Below, piece by piece: positions 19,800-33,010 of a stretch of 64,000 nucleotides of DNA. This DNA is from Sphagnum compactum (Eukaryota; Bryophyta; Sphagnopsida; Sphagnales). The notes under the pieces were generated by a model that was not told the origin of the DNA, searched no databases, and worked only from the letters and a program-made list of their open reading frames with translations. The DNA lies in assembly GCA_965153455.1 (NCBI GenBank), contig OZ234496.1:13136304-13200303 (forward strand), in the 5' to 3' direction. The position numbers were made by a program, and so were the translations under genes. Each line of letters starts with the position of its first letter. The first letter of the stretch is position 1.

Positions 19800-21660
19800 G
19801 TTTCATTATTGTTCCACCCTGCATAGGCAAAGACCACAAATATGAACAAAATCGCATTATAACAAAACTAAAACCATTAAATGATCCAAACACCATGAAC
19901 CAAAAAAAACCAAGAACACAATATTATGACGAGCAAAGACCAACAATAACAATAGGTGAACTAACTCACTTAAAAGAAATTCAAGAAGTGTTATTGGATC
20001 TCTTATTTCCTCCCTTTGTTTTTTGTTGCCACACTTACACACAATGAGACCATGAACTTGAGAGCAAAACAACACTAAATGGTAATAATAATAAACATGT
20101 TTGAAGATGACAAACAACATAAATGAAAATGAAACCCTACACACGAAACCACAACCAAGAGTCTATAGAAAGTAAGTTCACCTAAAAGAAGATGACGAAG
20201 ACACACATTTCCCTCCCCAAGTGTTCTTTGCTCCTTGATGTTCCACCCTGCACAACAAAAGACTACAAATAGGAACAAAGTTGTTTTAGAAAATTGCAAA
20301 TAGGAGCAAAGTCGTAAACAAGAATGTGAACAACGCAAATAGGAGTGCAAAAAAAAGCCATAGCTTGAACAAGAACATGAACAAAACACAAACATGAGCA
20401 AAATCACAAACAAAAATGTGATCGTGAACAAAAACGTACATAAGAGCAAGATCACAAATAAGAACAAGACCACCCATAGAACTATAAGACTAACAAGACT
20501 AACCATGAACCATGAAGGTGAGGTTGTTCCCCTAAAATTTGAAGAAGATGGCGATGTTGAACTTCAAGCATGTTCGGTTCCTTGTTCCACCCTATAAACC
20601 AAAAGACCACAAATAGGAGCAAAATTGCCTTCCCAAAACCACAAACAAGAGTAAGACCACACTAGAAGACAACCATGTGTGCATGTCCATAAACCTTAAG
20701 AAGAAAATTTTAACCATGGACCACAAAGGTGAGCTTGCTCACCTAAAGTTGGAAGCAAATGGCATTGATGAACTCTAGGAAGCTTTCTTAGGGTGCAAAT
20801 GGGATATCATGAGCCACACTCGCCCCCTTGAGTGCCCTATTTATTGGGTGTTTATTTTGAAATAGTCTTGGAATATTTTTAACAAGAGTGTTTTAAAAAA
20901 TCTTTAAAATTTTTTAAAATTTTCATCACACCAGACAAAATTTGCTAAAAATATGTCATTCTAAAAAAAATTCAAGTCCATTTATAAGTCTTTTTATTAT
21001 TTAAAAACACTTGTTATAATGTTTTCAAAGTGTTTTTGGGTATTTTTCATTCATTAAATTGATTTCAAAAAATTTAATTATATATATTGAAAATAACATT
21101 ATGTGTTAGCAATTCCATTTGGAGTTCTTTATTCTTTTCTAAAATGTTAAATACACAAAACCAAACATTAGTTACAATTGCTTGTGTACACATTAGTGTG
21201 ACTACACCCCTTAGCCAAAGTTTGTTTTGACTTTGCTCATGTTCCACCTTGTAAACAAAGAAACCATGAATAGGAACGAAATCCCCCCAACACCACAAAC
21301 AAGAGCAAGACCACATTAGAAAAATAATTATCTAGTGTCCACAAAATTGAAAAAAAAATACCAACCACAAACCATGAAGGTTACTCACCTAAAGTTTGAA
21401 AAGGACTATGGCAATGAGCTCCAAAAACCTCCTCCCTACCCATCAACAAACAACAAACAAAACCAAAGCCATATTGGCAAAACAAAACTTTCACCAAACT
21501 TTGTAGAAAATTGCAAATCTTGTGAAACACATGAAATTAACCAATAATTAACAACAACCAAAAGACCACAAACAAGAGCACCAAGTCCACAACAATGAAC
21601 TTGCACACCTAAATAGGAAAAAAAACCTTGGCGATGGTGCAATGCTCACCTAAAGGCAAT
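19800..21660 (+). repeat. Degenerate long tandem repeat
   Basis: Units begin with a GTTCCACCCTGCA-like word at about 19811, 20239, 20583 and 21240, followed by ACCACAAATAGGAACAAA, ACAAACAAGAGCAAGACCAC, an ACCATGAAGGTGAG-like word and CTCACCTAAAGTTTGAAGAA. Unit length varies (about 340-650). Long frames on the minus strand here are low-complexity products of the repeat. The array lies between the hAT relic and the possible right end near 21975. Confidence 0.6.
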
Positions 21661-21824
21661 GAAGAATGCAAAGGAAGCATGTGACAATGACACACACAAC
21701 AAGTTCACAAGTCCTAGCTGTCATGAAAAAACCAAAAACCTTTGTTTTGTTTTACACGGTAATACACGACTTCAAAATAGATATACAATGCCATAATGTA
21801 CTTTTCAAAAAAAATGTACTATCA

Positions 21825-21975
21825 CCATCTAAGTGTAAATGTGAGTGAAAAAAATTATACGGTGAATAAATATAATAGCATTTATTTTTAATGTGTAAGT
21901 TTAATGTGTAAGTGTAAATGGCCATATATATGATTGTTTTACATGCCATATATAATGGTTATTTACACTACCACA
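21825..21975. repeat. Second cluster of GTAAGTGTAAATG words
   Basis: TAAGTGTAAATGTGAG, GTGTAAGTTTAA, GTGTAAGTGTAAATGG and TTTACAC occur together. These match the words at 10780-10975 and may mark the right end of the hAT relic. Confidence 0.4.
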
Positions 21976-24900
21976 CAAAACATTAGATAGGGCCCATGCC
22001 AATTTTTTCTTTGAAACTTGATTTTCAAAATACATGAGAAAATATTTGACAATAAACAATTTGGACCAATAAATTGTAATTTAGGTCATAAACACATTTT
22101 TATTATAATACTTGGATTTCACATTTTTCTATATTACTAGTGATGATCAATTGAAGGTTTGAACATTAATATATTTTCATTTGTTCTTCGAATCTTACAT
22201 TATCAAAACAAAATTCCATATGAACTTTCCCTAAAATCCTTTCCACTTTCATTAATTTGAAAACATGAAGTTCAATCTTCACCAATTTGGAACATTTTAA
22301 AATACATTTTTATTCAATATAGTTTTTTGCATTCAAATATGTGTTGGCATTGTTTGGGAGGACAAAAAACGTTCAATTTTCATAAGTGATAATTGAAATG
22401 TGAGGATATGAAAGACAAATATGAAAAGGTTTCCACATGTTTTAAAACATTTTCCACACAAAATTGTTATTTGAAAGGATGACTTATGAAACCTAAAATT
22501 AGTCTACCTAAACTAAATTCAACATACCATCATCCCAAGAATGAAAGGATATGTTTTCTCCAAAAGTAATGTCTTGTTGAAAATTACAAGCTAATCTCTC
22601 ATGGTATCCTAAATTTACAAAACATGACCTCCCCAAGATTGTACCAATGTGTAGGGTGTGTAGCGAATTCTTCTAAAATATCTCATTTTAATCATTTGTG
22701 TGTTTCACATAAATGGCCTTATGGTTGTTTTCCTCCATTTTACTGATTGTCCTTCCTCCAAAATAAAACCTTTGGCAATCTGTAAACTTTGGTCCTATCT
22801 CATTTATGCTTCAATGTTGTTCTTATTATCTTCTATATTTTTTTTAAAAAAATGAAGTTAGGTATGTGTGGCAAGCCATGCAACAAGTTTATCAAGTAGA
22901 ATAACATGAATGTGTGAAAACTAATTAATTTACAAATTAACATGATCATGTCATGTGTTGTAGCTTGGTGTAATTGGTGAATTCAAAGGTATTTAAGTGG
23001 CATGTTGATTTTTAATATATGGAAAATTTCCAAATTTTTATTTTGAAAATTAAAATAGGGAATCATCTTGTTTTTTAAAAAATTATGCAAATGTTATTTT
23101 TTCCCAAAGCCCGTGTTTGCATTAGATAATAAAATTGTTCATTTAGTGTGAACACCACACATGTGGGCTACTAATGAGATAAGGAGATGGTTGGATGGCA
23201 AAGGTCATAGTTTGCTTGAATGTCCAACTTTTTACATGTATTTGCAGTCTTTTAATATTTTCAAATGCCAAAAAAAATTTACACATTTCCACCAACCTTC
23301 TCACTTAAACATATGAATTGCACAATTTTCTATGTGTCAAGATCTTCAAACATTCAAACCATATGACATGTGACATTAATGTACCCACTTCAAGTTCAAA
23401 TATATGAAAATTATTGGTATGTTATGAAAAGAATTCATATTTTATGGGTATTTAAAAATCTAGGACCCTTTTATAAATTATATGACTACAACTTTAAAAG
23501 ACTTAATTTCAAACATAAAAATATAGGTGGCACCAGTATACTTCCTTCTTAACACCTTCAAAATTGGTTTCATACCATATCTTATTAAAATAAGGTATTT
23601 TCCTATGTGGACAATTTTCAATAGTTTCAAAAGGATCCAAATACACAAGCTTGCATAGTCATTATTAATGGACGGGTCAAAACCTGTAACTAGGAACTAA
23701 AGGGATTACTTTGGAAAAGGAATGCATATTTTTTTTCCCAAAACAAACTTTTACATGCAAATGAATTTTTGAATTAAATTTTTTGTAACTTGTTCTAAAA
23801 ATATTTAAATGTTCCCTAGGGTATCACATTTTGTTTAGTCATTTTTCAATAAATATAAAATTTTAAAAGTGTGCAGATTCTTTATAGATTCAATGTTTCA
23901 TTTTGAAAAATGATCAAAATTTCAAGTCATCACCAAAAATTAAAATTTCAAAATTTTTAATTTTATTATATTCCAAGTTATAATTCTTTTCCATACATCA
24001 TGTACATTATAACCCATTTATATGTGGTAAAGAACTCTTGAAGCTCTGAAATTGTAAAGCAATTTTCAAACATTCTTTGAATTTTTAAAATTTTAGAATT
24101 CCACATTTTTAAAAGTATGAATGTTTTTTGAATGTTGTTAATATGTTCTTATCATCTATATTTTTTCAATGAAAATTATTTTATTATATGAGTCCTTTTG
24201 ATAATCCTCTGCAAAATTGACTCCATTTGATGCAGTATGTGTACATTTTCAAAAGTCTTAAATTAAGACCAAAACTTAAAATTGGATCAAATGAATTTTT
24301 ACTCTAAGTTCCTTGAAATTCATATGAGGGACAAAGGACTAACTTGCCATGATTACTATGGTTTTAAATGGTAATAAAAAAATAAATGTCTGATTTTGAC
24401 TGATTATGTTAACATTTGACACCTTTTTTGGTTCATAGTTATGTGTTTTCACCCGGATGGGCCTAAAAATTGGTAAAAGGATACATCTAATGGATATTGA
24501 TGAAAATACACCAATTTTCTTCAAATTTTTTTAATAAACATAACATTTTGATTTATGTACGAAGTATTTATTCTACGGGACATGAATTTGGTGTCTTTAT
24601 AATATTACCAAAATACCATATCTATTCATAATTATGGATATGTCTCAACAATTTTGTGATGTGTTCGTTGCATATTACATTATTGCAATTTCAATTTTTC
24701 ATTAGAAAGCACCCAGCATTGCATTATATGGTATTTTGTTTGAAAAATCACATAGAAAGTTGTGTGGGACAAAGGTTTTGAATATGATCCAAAACAATTT
24801 TTATTATTTTTTCAAAATGGTGTTCCATAAATATAGATTGTTAACAAATCAATTATTTTGGACCTATTAGCATCTATGAAACAAAATGTTTAAATGTGAT

Positions 24901-25550
24901 GCCCAATGTGTACAAAACATGTGAAGACATCTAATATGTTGCCATCTTGTTAAATTTTTTTATTATTGCATCTTGAAGTTTATACGCATGCGGAAAAAAA
25001 ACAAAACAAAGAAAAATAAATAAATAAAAGGAATTTCTTATCTCCATCACAATTGTATACTAACTAACGTTTGTCGTAGTGTAAATTTTCACATTATTGT
25101 GATTTAAAAAAAAGGAATATTGTAGTACAAGGCCAATTTCAACATATTATATCAGATAATTTATTAATTTTAATCAACAATAAAATATTTCCAAAATATT
25201 TTCAAATATCCTTTAATTTCCTTCATAAATTCTTTATTCTTGAAAATATATATCTTTTAAAAAATTTACATTCTTGAAAATAATATAATTTGTGTCAAAG
25301 TTGCGAAGGTACTACAAAAGCTTATTGTAATTTTTTTAAATCCAAAAAAAGGAATATTTTGGGTTTGACTTTCGATAAATATTTGATTATCATGGGTAAA
25401 ACAACTCACCATACATGCCTAATATATTTAAACTTTGATTTTTGGTCTTTTTTTATCCATTGGGTTCTAGTAGATGTATATTAAAATCATTTTCATGATG
25501 TTCACAAGTTGATGTGTATCCAATGAAAAAATAGTTAGAAATCCAATTTA
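21976..25550. other. AT-rich decayed DNA, nothing recognised
   Basis: The stretch is long, AT-rich and very CpG-poor, with many short homopolymer runs. No domain, RNA gene or clear tandem repeat was found. It is probably the remains of old transposons. Confidence 0.4.
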
Positions 25551-25554
25551 AAAA

Positions 25555-25990
25555 TAGATTACAATCATTTTGAACATGTTATGATGCCTTTTGGTCTTAC
25601 AAATGTAATGATCGTATCTTTCATGAATTCTTGGATGATTTTGTGGTTTGTCACATTCATGACATCTTCACTTCTTCAAAGAATATCAAAGATGAACAAT
25701 TTGTTTGATATCATCTAGAAAAACTAAAAGAAATGGGATTATACGTCAATTTAATCATTTGAAATTTTCATAAAAAGGATTTGTTTAAACATCCCAAGTA
25801 CATCGTTTCTAGTGATGGCATTCATATGGAGTTTTGTCAAATCCAAGCCATTATGAAGTGGATTCCCATATTAGTTTGATGCTAAATTTTATTGGATTTG
25901 CTACATTTTATTGGTGTTTTAACATGTGTACCAAGATAATGGCCCCTTTTGACCTATTTAATTTGGAGGCATCAACCTCTTAATTGGTGA
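25555..25990 (+). pseudogene. Gypsy reverse transcriptase relic
   Basis: Translated pieces across several frames follow Ty3/gypsy RT order: HFEHVMMPFGLTN, then FHEFLDDFVVCHIHDIFTSS, a LEKLKEMGLYVN block, and KYIVSSDGIHME with IQAIMKW. The active-site Asp pair is changed (HIHDI in place of Y-x-D-D) and stops are frequent, so it is long dead. It is unrelated in age to the young element at 12 kb. Confidence 0.75.
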
Positions 25991-26309
25991 CGTACATTTT
26001 AATCTTTCATTCACAATAAATTATTATTTTTGTCATTTCAATGCTTTCCAAAACATTTATCTTAAAGATATTATCATTTTTAATTTTACATTGGAAGTTG
26101 AAATTTCATATCTTGTCCAAATGGTTATCATTTCCATCTTGTTGGTTTTCTTTTGTAAATATTTTAGGAATGAAATTAACTAAAAAATTCATGAATTTGA
26201 AAATGTATTATCCGTGCATTTTGGGAATGGCATTTACTCAAAGGAGTTTAACATGATACAACTTCTATTTATAATGAAGGTTGTTTTGTTTGTTTGTTAT
26301 GTTAAGATT

Positions 26310-26458
26310 TCACAAACCACAATGCCTCCCATTGCACGCTTGGTACCATTGGAAAGCTATCAATCAGGGGTGCACCAAGGTGGTTTCATAATGTTTAGAG
26401 TTAATAGTGCAAGAGTTATTGATTATTAAACAAGTTTGTCATTGAAAATTCAGTAAAA

Positions 26459-26502
<44 letters not shown>

Positions 26503-26720
26503 GGGAAATTAAGATACTCTCTTAGTATTATAGGAATTCTTGATGAGTAGGATTTAATGGAGATGATTTTGTAATTTTAGACCTAAGGTGTACAAAATAT
26601 TGAAATTTGAGTAATCCTTATCATTATTCAACTAAATTACAAAAAATGAGTTTGAAAGGAGAAATTAGTTGGGTGACAAGTTCACACCTGGGCCAACAGC
26701 ACATGCCACATTAGTCTTCA
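26310..26720 (+). repeat. Dispersed repeat shared with 51420-51625, with (CA)n
   Basis: Shared words include TTGGTACCATTGGAA(A/G)GC, TTTTAGACCTAAGGTGT, and ACAAGTTCACACCTGGGCCA with CAGCACATGCCACA. A (CA)n(TA)n microsatellite lies at 26461-26500 in this copy only. The middle parts differ in length between the two copies. Confidence 0.6.
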
Positions 26721-27059
26721 ACAAATTTCTCACAGTTTGAATGGTTGCTGAACTTGATGGGCCTTGTTATCTTTCCACTTGCAATATATTATCATATCCG
26801 TCCTAAGAAACAACAAGGAAATCAAACACAACACTTTGTCATTAGTATCTTGTGTTTAAGGAAATGAAACTGATAATCAATTTTTTTGCCATTATCCAAT
26901 CTAAACACCATTGATTTCAAATATTATTTGTAACTTTTAATGGTAAATCCTTTTTATATGCAATCACAACAATTTGGAGAAGATAACCCATTAAAGGCCA
27001 TTTAGAAAATGTTAATGAAATTCAAGGCTTTTTGAAGTGATTTAAAAAGTTTAAATTCA

Positions 27060-27290
27060 AGATGCGTGATATCAAGGTAGGCTCTTGTATGTCCCTGATG
27101 AGCTAATTCGATTACAAGTTTTCCAAGCCTTGCATTACAAGTTTGTAGATAAATGTTTTCATATACATCACATACATGAATTTTTTTCAAAACATGTAAA
27201 TTCAAAATCTCAAAAATCACTTCATTGTAGCATTTTGCAATCTTTAGATTTTTTCAAAAAAATTGTGAGATATCGCTAGTGAAAAAAGGG
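27060..27290 (+). pseudogene. Possible gypsy integrase zinc-module relic
   Basis: A frame with YVPDELIRLQVFQALHYKFV followed by HIHHIHEFFSKHV resembles the start of gypsy integrases (a VPD...LR..VL..H block before the zinc module). It lies downstream of the RT relic at 25.6 kb in the right order, so the two may be one element. The match is weak. Confidence 0.4.
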
Positions 27291-27539
27291 GTTGTATGAA
27301 TGTGATATCCAGATGAATATAGTTTTCGAAAACAAGGTAACCAATAGTTTTGTATACGATATTCAGAGCTTTTCACTTGTATTGACCCGGAATGACAATA
27401 GAAAAATGTACCCAGATTACTAACCTCCAATCAGATAGCCATTAATATTTGTTATACATCCATACTGATGCAAAATCAATGCTGAAGGGAAGGCCCACAA
27501 GGATGCCTTGTTTATATTGGTGAAATTTTGCCCAAAAGA

Positions 27540-27700
27540 CATTTTAACAATTCAAAAATTTAAAAATGAAGTGATTGTTGGGATTTTGAATTGCCATAGC
27601 TTGAAAAATATAAATAAATTAATAAATAAAATCACCAGATTTCTATACATGGTTCAAGTACATAAACATAAAGGCATAGAAGGATGTTTGAATTTTTATT
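27540..27700 (+). repeat. Short repeat family, copy 1 (others near 37.75 and 38.09 kb)
   Basis: The words AAAATGAAGTGATT, GGNTTTNAATTGCCATA and CAGATTTCTATACATGGTT, followed by a spaced CATAAG/TATAG, recur at 37760-37880 and 38095-38215. Function is unknown. Confidence 0.5.
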
Positions 27701-29220
27701 TCATTTATATCCAAATCCAGCTTAAGTCTCCTATGAATGAACTTTAGCTGCATAAAAAAAAATCATAATAAAAAAATTGGAAGGATGGGTCTCAAGCCCT
27801 TTTATTTTTGGTTCGATTTGTGATGTAGCCAAACTGGTGACCTTCACCAAAAAAAGGTTTAGCCAAATTTGACTATAGATATGAAAGTAATTTTTTCAAG
27901 AATCACATTATATTTTGGCTGCATCTGGAATCTGTTGTAGAAATATGGTGATTTAAAGTTTTTTTTTCCCAAAATCTTTTGAAACACGGCGATTTTTTTT
28001 TTTCAAAAATAATCTTGTATGTGTGGAAATCATATTTTTCAGGTTGAAAAAATGCGAAAATTTCGCCACCAAATATTTTTATTAAAAAATCATTGTTGTC
28101 AAGCACAGCAAAATGTAGTAGATCCCCTGTGAACAGAACCAACCTGTGGAGTGAGGCCATGATTAAGAAAGGAGTTGAATTTCAGTGGATAGCACATATA
28201 TCATTGGCAAGACTTTCATCATGCTTGGCACTTGTTGGGAGGAGTTAGAATGCTCTCTCACATATGATATGTGAAATTTTCCAGCCATAGATTTTTGGCA
28301 GCTGGCTTTTCTGAAGGCAGCAAGCAGATTTCACCAGCTTGTTAGGTTTATTGGAAACTAAAAGTTGCCCAGGAATCCAATCTCTCTGGCTAGGTATTAT
28401 TATGTTGGGTCACCAGAAGAAAGATAAAGCAATCCCATCTTGGACTGATATCACCAGGAATTTTGGAATTCTACTTGGGACCCCCTGACTGACTCCTGAC
28501 TCTTCTTAGAAAAACTACAAGTAAAGGCAAAGGAAGAAAGTATTGATTTTTTCACCTTTGACAGCCACCTTGAACACCTTTCTTCCTTTGACAGACACCT
28601 TTAGGTCTCCACACATCCCTATTCTGCTGAAAGTAAAATGCCCTTGGCTGTTTTTTTTTAACACTAGCAGGATGGAAGTTATAAAGTGGAATTTCCCTCC
28701 CATGAGGGGGGAGGGGGTTCTGTTGATTTGTCAGGTGCTGTGACATTTCATCCAGAATTTGGGAATCCAATGGCAAAAATCATTGGGAATCCAACAATGT
28801 CAGTTGGTACTAGGGCATTACATCATGTAACTCCCTTGGAGCAAGGAGTCTTTGAAATAACTGCCCTTGACTCCCATCTCATGGATAATTATTTTAGGAA
28901 CTCCTTACTCCTGGGGAGTTACCCTACTCATTGAAAATAATAATCCCTTTCTATCATTTCCATTGGTCCTTTATAATTCTCACAAACCTACCAAACCTTA
29001 TTAGGTACACATTTCACTCTTAATTTACTCAAGAGAATTAATTAAAAAAATCAGACCAACAAATTCATCAATTTCATTGGCCATAACATTTTTTCTTCAC
29101 ACCTACACACACAAGCCTATTCAACAGCTCTGTATATTGGTACACTAATACTATAACTCTATTTGTATGCAGACAGGACTAATTGAAATTTTGAGAATAA
29201 ACACATGAGAATAATGCCCA
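27701..29220. other. Non-coding, partly less AT-rich stretch
   Basis: No known domain. The part at about 28740-28935 (CATTTCATCC, TAACTCCCTTGGAG, CTCCTGGGGAGTTACCCTAC) loosely resembles 52225-52580, suggesting another dispersed family. An 82-codon frame at 28686-28934 falls inside that part and is probably a chance frame. Confidence 0.35.
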
Positions 29221-29510
29221 CTTTACACTAGGAGTCAGGACAAAAAAAAACTTGCGGCCATCTTTGAGCATTTTTGGGTTGCAAATTGGCCCCAAGTTAC
29301 TAATAAATGCTAGAACATTGACGTCAGAATATTAATAAATGCTGAACTTTATGGGCCCCAGGGGTTGCACATTGGCCTCCCAAATTTGATGGTATCCTTT
29401 TTTGAGCCTTGGGGCCAATACAAGGCCATAAAGTTCAGCATTTATTAATAACTTGGGGCAGAGTGGAAAGGTTTTTTTTTCCTCTTTCAGCCTTGATTCC
29501 TAGTGTAAAG
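29221..29510. mobile_element. Foldback or MITE-like element, 290 bp
   Basis: The ends are inverted: CTTTACACTAGGAGTCAGG (29221-29239) against CCTTGATTCCTAGTGTAAAG (29491-29510). Inside, a perfect 24-bp inverted pair lies at 29331-29354 and 29426-29449, and a second copy of part of the same word (CAAGTTACTAATAAATGC) lies at about 29293. It has no coding capacity. The target duplication is unclear. Confidence 0.6.
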
Positions 29511-31494
29511 CCCTTGGGGCTGATTTCAACTTTTGCACCAATAGGAATGCTGGATTTGGGTTGAACATTGGCCCTAAGCAGTCCTAAGTGATATCCCCAA
29601 TTTACATCCCAAATTTCTTTCTCAGGGCCAACTTTGATGGAAATTGTGAGATGAAATTGTCAGGCTTTCTTCATTTGTGCTAGGCTATCTAGCATTGTTA
29701 CATCACCTCTGCATGCAATCAAAAACATGGGAAAGGTCTTTTGCTGACAAGCATACAAGAAGCAAAAGAGTGGCACATGGGTAATATGCCAGTTGTTCTT
29801 TCTGCAATGCCCAAAGTACAAGTCTAGTCTCTCTCTATTATGGAGATTAAATGATGTAACTTATGTACCCAATTTACTAGTGCATGGCAAGGCCTAGAAA
29901 GCTTGTACTCCACATAGGTTTTTGCACACATAGCCATACCAGTTTATACCTAGTTAGGACACGTTGTTGTCTGATTGTAGTTTTTGAAGATAATTCATTT
30001 CTGGTTACCTATATGGTCCTAGTTTTAGCTTTTTCTTTTAAAATTTGATACAATAAAGTTATCTGGAAAGTTTGTCAAAGTGGGGATTTAAATGCCTAGT
30101 TTGAGCCCTATAGGGGATGGAAAGAACAACATGGGACCAAAAAATTTATAAACCAAAATAATTGGGGATCAAACTGGTTTTTATATCAAAATCAGTGCAA
30201 AAGTACCTTTGGTCCCTAGTCTATGTTTTCATTCGTGCCCCCTGTGAAGTTGTAGCCTAGACAAAGTTTGAGCTTTTTCAAGCTTTGCTTGAGCATGTTC
30301 ATACGTTTGTTCTTTGTTTAAATTTTTTTTTTCAGATTTCTTGGTCAGCATAGAGCAAGACCGTTATGAGAGGGCCTTCTTGAGCTCAAATGAAGCTAAG
30401 ATGAGTTGTGTGCAAGTTGTATTCAAGCTTTATCTAAGGTTTTTGCAAGTTTTCTAATAGTTGTGTCTCCAAGTTGTTTTCAAGCATGAGTGAGCACATT
30501 TTTATGGTTTTTTTTCTTGGTCAACACATTGCCATCGCACATTTTTTTGACTTTTTTTCTTGGTTGGCACATTGCCATTGCCATGACAAGCCTCTAGCTA
30601 TGACCATGACTCTGATGTGGAAAGTTGTGCTTGTAGTGGATAAGGGGGTGTGCAACCAAAAATTTTGGTGCTTGCAATCAAGCTACATCAATTTGCCAAC
30701 TAGAACAACAAAATCAAAGCTTCTACCAATTTCAACCAATCAAAGTGCCTTCCAATTTTCAATTTGAAAAGAGCTCTTTGAAAATTTCAAGCGAAGATTA
30801 AGGTTCTAGAAATCAAGAGCTCAATCACCTCCATTTTTTTGAGTAGAACATGATGTTAATAAACAACTCTTAAAAGGATGACTTTTTTTGTTGTGGTGGA
30901 AAGTTCAACTTGTGGCAAAACTTCTTATTGTCAAAGTGGTCAATTGCCACTTGTTGTATTAAGGTGGCCCAACTTGTTCAAACGCTAGTTGGCACATAAC
31001 TAGCCCATTCCCTCAACCATCCTCTTTCAATTCCTTCACCAAACTTTGTAGCCCGACCTATCCAAATTGTATTACACCATCCCCAAAATCTTTGAATTCA
31101 ATTTAGTATTTGTTTATTACCTCCTTGTTTGAATGTTTTAGTAATAAATCATATCCTTCCACATTTACCAATGACCCCTTCTATGTTATGGCACCGTAAA
31201 CAAATCATGTTTTGTGATTGTGGGCAAGAATGTGGCATGAAATGCACTAGAGGTGGTTAAAATTGATCATAGAACATATTTTCAGACCTTTAGAAAATAT
31301 GGCATGGTTCAGCAATCTCTTTCAACAGATGTTGAATTTGAACTCCATTGTGAATGAGTGCTTGGAGAAAAGTAACCTTTTTCTTGATTGTGAATCAAAT
31401 ATAGATTCATTTGAGGACCCAAGCTTAGTTTTTTAAACCTTTAGGTAGAATTGATATGTGAAGGACACCTTTGTGATGTTATAGGACAATGAAT
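29511..31494. other. Non-coding stretch, nothing recognised
   Basis: No domain or RNA gene was seen. The 97-codon frame at 30474-30767 has an internal repeat-like N-terminus and no family resemblance. Confidence 0.35.
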
Positions 31495-31790
31495 TCATAT
31501 GGACCTTTTCAATCTTGTCTATTTTGAACAATCTCAAGGTTTGGTTTTTCATGAACATTTTTAAGGTCGTGATGAAGGGTTTGTTTCATTAATCTAGGTT
31601 TGTTTTTAGTAATTTAAAGATTTGGTTTTCATGAGCACCTATGAGCACATCAAATAAGGTTTTTTTCAACAATCTGGGTCTATTTTGATCAATTTCAAGA
31701 GTTGGTTCTTCAATTTCATTTGTAAGGCCATGATGGGGGGTTTGATTCACCAATTTGGGTCTATTTTAAACATTGCTACAAAAAGGGTTC
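31495..31790 (+). repeat. Degenerate tandem repeat, unit about 100-120 bp
   Basis: The pattern GTCTATTTTGAACAATCTCAAGG, TTGGTTTTTCATGA and AGGTCGTGATGAAGGGTTTG (read in parts) recurs two to three times up to CAATTTGGGTCTATTTTAAA at about 31770. Confidence 0.55.
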
Positions 31791-32319
31791 AACATCCTTT
31801 GGCCAAAATGGAATTATGGACCTTTAATATAAAAATATAAAGTTAAAAAGTCCATAAGAACTCATGGTTTTTTTTCTTTTTTGGGAACAAATGGCCAAGA
31901 TCCATAACAGACATGTTTTTTCTTTTTAGGGATAGGATTCCATGCAAATAACATTTTTTTGTGATCCTTTCAATTAGAAAGTGAAAATTGGCCCCCATGA
32001 AATTGACAAATTGATTGGACATTTTTTTAATATTTAGCTATGCTTATAATTGTTGCTTGTTAGTAAATATGAAAATTATACCAATAGAAGTATGCGACTC
32101 TATTATATATATGAATATAAATACAAGTATGAAGAACCCAATTTTCCAATATGTGCACGAAGCATGTTGTGTGATACTAGATCACGGCCCAACATAATCA
32201 AAATTAATAAAGTCACAACCATATAAAAACATGCACATATTTTTTTTCAAATTCATGCCAAGTTGGAAAATCGTGAATTTCATCAAATTAAATCAAAGAA
32301 TTCCTTGGCTACATGATAT

Positions 32320-33010
32320 TTAGAAATGGCATTCACATCGACTCTTGTAACGCTCAAACCATTATGGATTGGGCTACCCCAAATTTTATTCATGACATTT
32401 AGTGTTTTATTGGATTTGTCAACTTTATTGACAATTCATTGTGCATTATTCCGCAATACTAGCTCAACTCATTATTTGATTTGGAAGGATCAAACATTTT
32501 GCTTGGGGCTCAATGTTGAAACCACTTTCCAATCCTTGAAAGTTTTTTCATAATAGTACCATTATTGACTCATGTGAACAAATAGATGCTTTTGACTTAA
32601 CATTAGGAACCATGTTCTCATGACATGGAAAATATGATATTTTTTTCATCTTGATGGTTTTTGTTCTTGTAAATTTTTTCTTATTGAAATCAACTACATT
32701 ATATTCACGATGAAAAGTTTTTGTTGATGCATTTAACAAATGGTGTAATTTACTTGAAAAGGTTGAACTTGCAATTAATTTGTATTTAAATCATTAAAAA
32801 ATAAAGTATTTCATGATTACTCATGTTTTGAATCAACATCAACCTCAATGGGGATTGTCATTATTTTTATTCCAAAATCTAGTCGATTAATTATCACATA
32901 CAAACTTAGGGAACAATAAAGGAAACTTATGCCTTATCCGGTCACTCATAAAGAGGGAGATGAAACCTATTATCAATAATGATATGTTGTTATCAAGTCT
33001 AAACACTTTT
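32320..33010 (+). pseudogene. Gypsy RT to RNase H relic
   Basis: Broken frames read NGIHIDSCNAQTIMDWATP, then CFIGFVNFID (the post-RT block), THVNK near 32575 where the RNase H motif should be, and finally a HKEGDETYYQ end that matches the RNase H to integrase junction of gypsy elements. Stops and frameshifts are many. A less certain continuation runs to about 33170. Confidence 0.65.

Noticed and set aside
20075-20506. 143-codon minus-strand frame rich in Phe, Leu and Cys
   Set aside because: It is the reverse reading of the ACAAACAAGAGCAAG tandem repeat and so is a by-product of the repeat.
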